NCBI GenBank assembly: GCA_002733495.1 | Contig: NVVV01000014.1 | Location: 2,619 to 49,872 of the forward strand | DNA length: 47,254 bases | Direction: 5' to 3' | Origin: Robiginitomaculum sp. | Lineage (GTDB): Bacteria; Pseudomonadota; Alphaproteobacteria; Caulobacterales; Maricaulaceae | Shown here: positions 41,374-47,254 of the stretch, in pieces | How the letters are laid out: each line of letters begins with the position of its first letter | Numbering within the stretch: the stretch's first letter is position 1 | Program-made: the position numbers and the translations under genes | Notes under the pieces: model-generated | Databases searched by the model: none | Seen by the model: only the letters and a program-made list of their open reading frames with translations | What the model was told of the DNA's origin: nothing

Positions 41374-42930
41374 TTAAGCGTCGCCCTCTTGCCAGCGTAA
41401 AACCGGGGTTCTGGCTGCCCGGGTTTCGTCCAAACGATGCAAGGGGGCCAGTGATGGCGCACTGGTAAAGCGTTCCACATCGCCAGATTTAGCCAATTTT
41501 GCCAGGGCAAGCAGCGAATCAGCAAAACGATCCAGGCTTTCCTTGGATTCGGTTTCTGTGGGTTCGATCAACATCGCCCCATGCACAACCAATGGAAAAT
41601 ACATGGTCATGGGGTGATAGCCTTCGTCGATCATCGCCTTGGCAAAGTCGAGCGTAGTGACGCCGGTACCTTTCAAAAAGGCATCATCAAAAAGCGCCTC
41701 GTGCATACACAGGCCCGCGTAAGCCGGGCTCATTTCATCGGATAGCCGCGCCAGCAGATAATTGGCATTCAACACCGCATCTTCGGACACCTGGCGCAGA
41801 CCATCGCCGCCATGGCTCATCATATAGGCCAAGGCACGGACAAACATGCCCATCTGGCCATGAAAGGCGCTCATGCGGCCAAAAGGTTTGGCCTCAGATT
41901 GCGCCGCCTCTTCGACCAAGGCCCAGCCTTCGCCGTTGCGCACCAGATAGGGCAGCGGCGCATAATTGCTCAGACGTTTGGACAGCACCACCGGCCCGGC
42001 CCCCGGCCCGCCGCCACCATGGGGGGTGGAGAAGGTTTTGTGCAAATTGATGTGCATGGCATCCACGCCCAGATCGCGCACCCGGGTTTTGCCCATAATG
42101 GCGTTCAAATTCGCCCCATCACAATAAAAATAGCCCCCCGCTTCGTGCACCAGATCAGCAATTTCCCGAATATCGCGCTCAAACAGGCCGCACGTATTGG
42201 GGTTGGTCAGCATGATCGCCGCCACATCGGGGCCGATTTTAGCGCGCAAAACCTCCATATCCACGCGCCCCGTAGCATCGGCAGGTAATTCATCAATCAC
42301 AAAGCCGCACGCAGCCGCCGTGGCCGGATTGGTGCCATGGGCCGATTCTGGGACCAGCACCCGGCGACGTGTTTGCAACTCGCCGCGCTCCTCAATGGCG
42401 GCGCGAATACACATCATGCCGCACCATTCGCCGTGGGCACCGGCCTTGGGCGATAGAGCCACCGCATCCATGCCGGTAATGGCCATCAACCAATCGGACA
42501 GCTCGGCCATCAAGCCCAGCGCGCCTTGCACAGTGGATTGCGGCTGTAAGGGGTGCACATCAGCAAAACCCGGCAGGCGCGCCAGTTTTTCATTCAGGCG
42601 CGGATTGTGCTTCATGGTGCACGAGCCAAGCGGGTAAAGCCCCAGATCAATGGCGTAATTACGTTGCGACAGGCGCACATAATGGCGCAGCACTTCTGGC
42701 TCGGAAAGCCCGGGGAGGCCAATAGTTTTATTGCGCTCAAGCCCGCCAAGACGCGCTGTGTGCGCGGGAATATCCGGCAGATCAACGCCGCATTTTTCGA
42801 GGGCACCTACCTCGTGCAACAATGGCTCTTGCTGCATCAGTCCGTGTGAGCCTGAAAAGGTTTTTATATCTTTTGCTGGTGCACTATCGCCCACCGGGAC
42901 CGTAGGGCGGCCTGTGGAATTCATCGCCAT
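41374..42930 (-). CDS. gcvPB: Glycine decarboxylase P protein, subunit 2
   Basis: A 518-residue PLP-dependent subunit of the split P protein. The active-site lysine K298 stands in INLHKTFSTPHGGGGPGAGPV. Other markers are LYPLGSCTMKHNP near residue 100 and the HGEWCGMMCIRAA segment. The two subunits decarboxylate glycine and pass the aminomethyl group to lipoylated GcvH. It overlaps gcvPA by one base (TGATG) and is last in the operon. A further ATG (M3) is possible. Confidence 0.97.
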   Translation of the reverse strand: MAMNSTGRPTVPVGDSAPAKDIKTFSGSHGLMQQEPLLHEVGALEKCGVDLPDIPAHTARLGGLERNKTIGLPGLSEPEVLRHYVRLSQRNYAIDLGLYPLGSCTMKHNPRLNEKLARLPGFADVHPLQPQSTVQGALGLMAELSDWLMAITGMDAVALSPKAGAHGEWCGMMCIRAAIEERGELQTRRRVLVPESAHGTNPATAAACGFVIDELPADATGRVDMEVLRAKIGPDVAAIMLTNPNTCGLFERDIREIADLVHEAGGYFYCDGANLNAIMGKTRVRDLGVDAMHINLHKTFSTPHGGGGPGAGPVVLSKRLSNYAPLPYLVRNGEGWALVEEAAQSEAKPFGRMSAFHGQMGMFVRALAYMMSHGGDGLRQVSEDAVLNANYLLARLSDEMSPAYAGLCMHEALFDDAFLKGTGVTTLDFAKAMIDEGYHPMTMYFPLVVHGAMLIEPTETESKESLDRFADSLLALAKLAKSGDVERFTSAPSLAPLHRLDETRAARTPVLRWQEGDA

Positions 42931-44279
42931 CAGATCGCCTCCGCCAGTGCCGACGCCAGCGCGTCAAAATCTTCATCCATATTGGTTTCAGTCACGGCAA
43001 TCATCAGCACGTCATCAAATTTGCCAGCCCCAAACAGCCGCGCCGCCGGAATGCCGCCCAGCACGCCCGCTTTGGCCATATCTTCGACAATCTGGCTGGC
43101 ATTACCACGCACCCGCACCGCAAATTCGTTAAAGAAGCTCTGGTTTAGAACCTCGACCCCATCCAGCGCGTCCAGTCGGTCGGCCAGAGCGCATGCCCGG
43201 GCATGGTTTAACGCCGCCAGTTTGCGCAAGCCCATTTCACCCAGCAGCGCCAGATGAATGGTAAAGGCCAGCGTACACAGCCCCGAATTGGTACAAATGT
43301 TCGAGGTCGCCTTTTCGCGGCGGATATGCTGTTCGCGTGTAGACAGCGTCAGCACATAGCCGCGTTTGCCCTCTTCATCCACAGTCTCACCGGCAAAACG
43401 CCCGGGCACCTGACGAATGAATTTACGATCATTCCGGCACGCCAGCAGGCCCACATAAGGCCCGCCAAAGCTTAACCCATTGCCGATGGATTGCCCTTCG
43501 GCGGCAACAATATCAGCGCCCATTTCACCGGGGCTTTTCACCAGACCCAAAGATACCACTTCGGTGGTGACCGCTATCAGCAAGGCCCCCACAGCGTGGG
43601 CAGCCTCGGCCAGGGGCTCCAGATCCACCAGTTCGCCAAACACATTGGGGCTTTGCACCACAATACAGGCGGTCTGGTCATCCAGCACATCGACCACGTT
43701 CGCATCCGCGCCCATGGCCGCGTCCAGTGCCTTAATCTGCATGCTTTCGCCTTTAACGGCGGTGACGACGGTATCGGCATATTGTGGGTGCAGGCCCGGG
43801 GCCAGCACACATTTATGACGCCGTGTGATACGCGCTGCCATACGCACCGCCTCGGCGGTGGCGGTGGAGCCATCATAAAGCGAGGCATTAGCCACATCCA
43901 TGCCGGTTAATTGTGCCACTTGCGTTTGAAATTCGAACAGGGTCTGCAAGGTGCCTTGGGCAATTTCAGGCTGATAAGGGGTATAGGCGGTCAGAAATTC
44001 CGAGCGCTGAATAAGATGATCCACACTGGCCGGGATATGGTGTCGATAGGCCCCGCCCCCGCAAAAGAACGGCACGTCATCGGCACTTAAGGACTGTCTG
44101 GACAGATCAGTGAAATGCCGTTCAACCGCCATCTCACTAGCATGGGTTGGCAGACCCTCAATCAGGCCAGAAAGACGGGCCTTGGCCGGAATATCAGCAA
44201 AAAGATCATCAATCGAAGAGACACCGATGCGCGCCAGCATGGCGGCCCGGTCGTCCTCGTTCAGCGGCAGATAACGCAT
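42930..44279 (-). CDS. gcvPA: Glycine decarboxylase P protein, subunit 1
   Basis: A 449-residue PLP-fold subunit of the split glycine dehydrogenase. [93 protein letters not shown] and [15 protein letters not shown] are standard family segments. The PLP-binding lysine is in the partner subunit, which is usual. It starts 11 bases after gcvH. Split P proteins are found in many alphaproteobacteria and firmicutes. Confidence 0.96.
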   Translation of the reverse strand: MRYLPLNEDDRAAMLARIGVSSIDDLFADIPAKARLSGLIEGLPTHASEMAVERHFTDLSRQSLSADDVPFFCGGGAYRHHIPASVDHLIQRSEFLTAYTPYQPEIAQGTLQTLFEFQTQVAQLTGMDVANASLYDGSTATAEAVRMAARITRRHKCVLAPGLHPQYADTVVTAVKGESMQIKALDAAMGADANVVDVLDDQTACIVVQSPNVFGELVDLEPLAEAAHAVGALLIAVTTEVVSLGLVKSPGEMGADIVAAEGQSIGNGLSFGGPYVGLLACRNDRKFIRQVPGRFAGETVDEEGKRGYVLTLSTREQHIRREKATSNICTNSGLCTLAFTIHLALLGEMGLRKLAALNHARACALADRLDALDGVEVLNQSFFNEFAVRVRGNASQIVEDMAKAGVLGGIPAARLFGAGKFDDVLMIAVTETNMDEDFDALASALAEAI

Positions 44280-44290
44280 GGTGTGGGTGC

Positions 44291-44662
44291 CTATTCCTTG
44301 GTAAATTCAGCGTAAGCAGCTTCGTCCATCAAGCCCTCAAGCTGGCTCGCGTCGCTAATGGTCATTTTAAAGAACCAGCCCGCCCCCTGGGCATCGTCAT
44401 TGACCGTTTCTGGGGTGTCTTCCAACGCATCATTGACGGCGGTAATGTCGCCCGATACCGGCGCGTAAATCTCGCTGGCTGACTTTACCGATTCCACAAC
44501 GGCAATGTCGTCGCCCTTTTTGACGGTTTTGCCGACGTCTGGCAGCTCAACAAACACCACATCGCCCAATTGGCCCGCCGCATAGGTGGAAATACCAATC
44601 GTAGCCGTATCGCCTTCGACGTTCAGCCATTCATGGTCTTCAGTAAAATAGAGTTTGCTCAT
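44291..44662 (-). CDS. gcvH: Glycine cleavage system H protein
   Basis: A 123-residue lipoyl carrier. The lipoylated lysine is K60 in [20 protein letters not shown]. The N-terminus ([21 protein letters not shown]) and end are typical. It carries the aminomethyl group between the P protein and GcvT. AAAAGGGGAAG lies upstream of the ATG. It is 29 bases after gcvT. Confidence 0.97.
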   Translation of the reverse strand: MSKLYFTEDHEWLNVEGDTATIGISTYAAGQLGDVVFVELPDVGKTVKKGDDIAVVESVKSASEIYAPVSGDITAVNDALEDTPETVNDDAQGAGWFFKMTISDASQLEGLMDEAAYAEFTKE

Positions 44663-44691
44663 GGTTGTCTTCCCCTTTTAAAATTCTGTAA

Positions 44692-45837
44692 TTAACCCCT
44701 GAAATAATTTTGCGGCACGAAGGGCAGTTTCACCACTTCGGCCGGGTGCGCTTTGCCGCGCACCATAAGTTCCAGTTTCGTACCCGGCACTGCCAGATCA
44801 GCGCGCACATAACCCATGGCCACAGGACCACCAAAGGTCGGGCCAAACCCGCCGGAGGTAATCTCGCCCACATAAACGCCATCCAGATGAACCTGTGTGC
44901 CCTCGCGCGCCGGGGCGCGGCCCAGCGGTTTGATGCCCACGCGTTTTTGTGTGGTGCCTTCGCTTAGCTCGCGCATAATCCGCTCTGCGCCAGGAAAGCC
45001 ACCGCTTTGGCGGCGCACCTTGGGTATTGCCCAGCTTAACGACGCCTCCACCGGCGTGCGCGTTTCGTCAAAATCATGGCCCGACAGGCACAGGCCTGCC
45101 TCAAGGCGTAAACTGTCCCGCGCCCCCAGACCGATGGGCTTGACCAGCTTGTTCTTCAGAAGAAGGCGCGCCAGTTCATTGGCATATTCAGATTTGACCG
45201 ATATTTCAAAACCATCCTCGCCGGTATAGCCTGAACGGCTGATATGACAGTCTATACCGCCAATTTTTGTGGCCTTGGATTGCATGAACACCATATCGCA
45301 AGAATCTTCGCAATGGGGGGCCAGAACCTCGGCAGTCTTTGGTCCCTGGACGGCGATCAGCGCGCGGTCCGGCGCGGCATCAAGACGCACACCCTCTGGC
45401 AGGCGCGAAGCAATCTGGGCAAAATCAATATCCTTGAAGGCGGCATTCACCACCAGCATCAGCCAGCCCTCGAAATGCGGATGAATGGAGCGGGTGACCA
45501 TCAGGTCATCCATAATGCCGCCTTCATCCGTAAGCAGTAAGGAATAACGTTGCTGACCCGGTTTCAGGCTGGCAAAATCACCTGGCATCAGCGCCTCCAG
45601 CGCTCGCGCCGTGGTTTCGTGGTCCGGCCCGATGACAAAGGCCTGGCCCATGTGCGAGACATCAAACAGGCCGCAATTTGTCCGCGTCCATTTGTGTTCT
45701 TTCAGTATGCCGTCCGGGAATTGTACCGGCATGGCATAACCGGCAAAAGACACCATTTTGCCGCCAAGTTCTTCCATCAAGGACGCCAGTGGTGTCCGTT
45801 TCAGTCCATCATTTTGCATCAGTTGCCCCGACAGCAT
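44692..45837 (-). CDS. gcvT: Aminomethyltransferase (glycine cleavage T protein)
   Basis: A 381-residue tetrahydrofolate-dependent enzyme that releases ammonia and forms methylene-THF. Markers are KMVSFAGYAMPVQFPDGILKEHKWTR, LFDVSHMGQAFVIG, HISRSGYTGEDGFEISV and GLGARDSLRLEAGLCL with the folate-binding residues, and GFPGAERI. The ATG at 45837 is close to CGGGG; ATG 45819 is an alternative start. It is first in the gcvTHPAPB operon and sits 23 bases after a tandem glycine riboswitch. Confidence 0.97.
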   Translation of the reverse strand: MLSGQLMQNDGLKRTPLASLMEELGGKMVSFAGYAMPVQFPDGILKEHKWTRTNCGLFDVSHMGQAFVIGPDHETTARALEALMPGDFASLKPGQQRYSLLLTDEGGIMDDLMVTRSIHPHFEGWLMLVVNAAFKDIDFAQIASRLPEGVRLDAAPDRALIAVQGPKTAEVLAPHCEDSCDMVFMQSKATKIGGIDCHISRSGYTGEDGFEISVKSEYANELARLLLKNKLVKPIGLGARDSLRLEAGLCLSGHDFDETRTPVEASLSWAIPKVRRQSGGFPGAERIMRELSEGTTQKRVGIKPLGRAPAREGTQVHLDGVYVGEITSGGFGPTFGGPVAMGYVRADLAVPGTKLELMVRGKAHPAEVVKLPFVPQNYFRG

Positions 45838-45860
45838 AGCCCCGGCGTAAACTGCCGAAG

Positions 45861-46055
45861 GCCCCCGCTGTCCTGGTACCTGAGAGATTCACCCCTACCG
45901 CATCATTGCGCAAGGTGGCTTACTCCTTCGGTGCAGCATTCAAAGATGCCGCTTTCCAGCGTGTCGATCCCTTCGCGGTCCTTTGTGCCTGAGAGTTTCC
46001 GGGGCGGTTGCTCCTTCGGCGCCAGCTTTTAGGGCAGCTAGTCTCTCCCGCGAAG
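45861..46055 (-). promoter_or_regulatory. Tandem glycine riboswitch
   Basis: On the minus strand two glycine aptamers follow one another. The first (about 46055-45960) has CGGGAGAGAC, GCGCCGAAGGAGCAA, AACTCTCAGGCA and AAAGGACCGC. The second (about 45955-45861) has CACCGAAGGAGTAAGCC, ATCTCTCAGGTACC and AGGACAGCGGGGG. Each has the paired CCGAAGGAG and CTCTCAGG cores of the aptamer. The structure ends 23 bases before the gcvT ATG, so control is probably over translation start, and glycine should switch the operon on. Confidence 0.92.
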
Positions 46056-46147
46056 ATCGTTCTGGTCAATACAACACGTCTTGTGCACTGATGGCGCATG
46101 ATCTAGCACGAGCCGTTGGGAGCGGCAATGGGATAATTGCGCACAGA

Positions 46148-46420
46148 TCAGCGAAAATGATCCCAGATTGAAAAAAAACCCAGCGCAATAAAAATTACCC
46201 CGGCGATCAGCGAAAGTGGAAGTTTGGCCAGCCAGCCCTGCGCCGCCTGCCCCAGCAAAACCGCCAAAGCACTGGAGAGCACCAGAGCGGCCGCCGACGC
46301 TGCAAAGACATACCAGCGATTGACTTCTTCCTTGGCAGAAAAGGCCAATGTAGCAATTTGCGTCTTATCGCCCAGTTCAGCCAGAAAGATGGCGGCAAAA
46401 ATGATCAGATAACGTTCCAT
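46148..46420 (-). CDS. Half-size TMEM165/GDT1 (UPF0016) family protein
   Basis: A 90-residue protein with three hydrophobic segments. The family motif E15-LGDKT20 stands in AAIFLAELGDKTQIATLAFSAK; the second copy of the family is absent. Full-length relatives (about 190 residues) have two such repeats and export manganese or calcium. A 90-residue form probably works as a dimer or a heterodimer. The gene is preceded by a hairpin covering its Shine-Dalgarno (GGAGGGG). No partner half is adjacent. Confidence 0.9.
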   Translation of the reverse strand: MERYLIIFAAIFLAELGDKTQIATLAFSAKEEVNRWYVFAASAAALVLSSALAVLLGQAAQGWLAKLPLSLIAGVIFIALGFFSIWDHFR

Positions 46421-46422
46421 AG

Positions 46423-46451
46423 GACAGGCCCCTCCATTTGATGGGCCTGCC
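46423..46451 (-). promoter_or_regulatory. Hairpin enclosing the Shine-Dalgarno of the TMEM165-type gene
   Basis: On the minus strand GGCAGGCCC (46451-46443) pairs with GGGCCTGTC (46431-46423, one G-T pair). The loop includes GGAGG and the ATG follows two bases after the stem. Such a stem could hide the ribosome site and respond to metal or temperature. It does not show yybP-ykoY consensus blocks I can recognise. Confidence 0.5.
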
Positions 46452-46492
46452 TATCGCCGACTTTGCAGATTTTCAAGCGCTAAGCGGCCCGT

Positions 46493-47254
46493 TTATTTAT
46501 CACGCCAGATAATCACCTTGGTAAAAGGTTCCAGCAAAGGCTCGATCGCCTCGTCCCAGTCCACAATGGTCGAGGTCACCGGCCCGGGATCAAACACGCC
46601 TTCGGTAATCAGGCGTAAAGGTTCGTCAATCAGGGTCTGGGTATGGACCCAGCCAGTATGAAAACTCATGGATTTGCGGTACATCTCATAGACCGGAAAC
46701 GGAATGGCCTGACGCGGATAACCAATTCCCGCCGTGGAGACACAGACCCCGGCTCTCGCCGTCAGATATAAAAGCTCGGTCAGAGCCTCAGGGTTGCCAC
46801 CACTATCGACCGTAATGTCAAAGCCGCCCTCAATACGCCAGTATTTCGGCTTCAGGCTTTTTAGGGTCGAGGTATTCAAATCCATTGGCTCGGCCCCCAT
46901 GGCGGCGGCGCGGGCCAGTCTGTCTTGATCATAATCAGCATAAACAACCTTGCTGGCCCCCAGCGCCACAGCCCAACCCGCCGCATAAAGGCCAATACTG
47001 CCCGGCGGGGAAAACCCGACTATTAGCACCGTGCCGCCCGGACGTTCTTTTAAGTGCGGCCCCACAGCACGCCAGCCATCAGTGATATTATCGGCCAGGC
47101 CCGCCAGCAGGATCGGGTCCGCGCCTTTGGGCATTTTGGTCAGCATAAAATCAGCCCAGGGCACCACCACCGCATCGGAAATAAAACCGCCCCAGATATG
47201 CGAATCCACGCCCCAGCCATAGGAATCCTCGACCGGGACAGTTGCGCACTGGGC
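46493..47254 (-). CDS. Partial zinc-type alcohol dehydrogenase (MDR superfamily)
   Basis: The frame is open to the right edge, so the N-terminus is beyond the window; 253 residues are visible. It has the Rossmann region VLIVGFSPPGSIGLYAAGWAVALGASKVVYADYDQDRL, a GGFDITVDSGGNPEAL segment, and the C-terminal WVHTQTLIDEPLRLITEGVFDPGPVTSTIVDWDEAIEPL. The catalytic zinc site would lie in the missing part; the last visible residues (VPVEDSYGWGVDSHIWGGFISDAVVVP) belong to the mid part of the protein. Substrate unknown. GTG 47209 is an internal codon, not the start. Confidence 0.85.
   Translation of the reverse strand, partial: AQCATVPVEDSYGWGVDSHIWGGFISDAVVVPWADFMLTKMPKGADPILLAGLADNITDGWRAVGPHLKERPGGTVLIVGFSPPGSIGLYAAGWAVALGASKVVYADYDQDRLARAAAMGAEPMDLNTSTLKSLKPKYWRIEGGFDITVDSGGNPEALTELLYLTARAGVCVSTAGIGYPRQAIPFPVYEMYRKSMSFHTGWVHTQTLIDEPLRLITEGVFDPGPVTSTIVDWDEAIEPLLEPFTKVIIWRDK

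Noticed and set aside
46423..46492. yybP-ykoY manganese riboswitch before the TMEM165-type gene
   Set aside because: Only a simple stem is visible; the conserved yybP-ykoY blocks are not present in these 70 bases.

Overview
The window looks like a chromosomal segment of an alphaproteobacterium with moderately high GC. The signs are the neighbourhood rpoD-dnaG-yqeY-carA, which is typical of that class from memory, a split glycine cleavage P protein, a TipN-like coiled-coil protein, an alphaproteobacterial-looking DnaG, and intergenic palindromes of the CATCCTTCGACAAGCTCAGG type. I cannot name the order or genus. There is no complete prophage, insertion sequence or CRISPR array.

Layout. (1) 1-1854: a partial membrane-anchored protein, a repeat-bearing gap and a CE15-like esterase lipoprotein. 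(2) 1930-10477: two divergent, tightly overlapping gene sets. The minus-strand set encodes SDR, MarR, enoyl-CoA hydratase, acyl-CoA dehydrogenase, thioesterase and RidA. The plus-strand set encodes both subunits of an indolepyruvate-type 2-oxoacid oxidoreductase and a cyclase/isatin-hydrolase-like enzyme. Together they suggest breakdown of an indole or aromatic compound through CoA thioesters. (3) 10795-16426: a SulP transporter, then a large three-part protein (tubulin-tyrosine-ligase-type ATP-grasp, PqqD-like domain, degenerate HprK-like domain). It is divergent from a c-type cytochrome carrying Glu/Lys/His-rich tandem repeats; a second small cytochrome c follows. (4) 16469-20271: murA, a small conserved-looking ORF, tRNA-Thr, a HigBA toxin-antitoxin pair, a gene split by an amber codon and an NTF2-like lipoprotein. 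(5) 20329-25539: glycosyltransferase, sulfotransferase, a translationally coupled MmgE/PrpD plus nucleotidyltransferase pair, and a DUF2793 protein. (6) 25665-31194: OmpA-like protein with a membrane-anchored helix-hairpin-helix protein, a 26-residue membrane microprotein, a DsbA-family protein, a FabH-like ketosynthase, a GST and a DsrE-like protein. (7) 31437-38973: rpoD, dnaG, a decayed BrnT with intact BrnA, yqeY, carA and a ChaN-like lipoprotein. (8) 38991-47254: a large polar-type coiled-coil membrane protein, the gcvT-gcvH-gcvPA-gcvPB operon behind a tandem glycine riboswitch, a half-size TMEM165/GDT1 transporter and a partial zinc-type alcohol dehydrogenase.

Best candidate for something new: the ATP-grasp/PqqD/pseudo-HprK fusion at 12416-14815 beside the acidic repeat cytochrome at 15051-15857. 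The ligase motifs look intact, the PqqD-like part could bind a peptide, the kinase P-loop has lost its lysine and serine, and the divergent neighbour offers a repetitive Glu/Lys substrate. A peptide-ligation or cross-linking modification system acting on the cytochrome is a testable inference, not something the sequence proves. All family names come from reading translations by eye; no database search was run.
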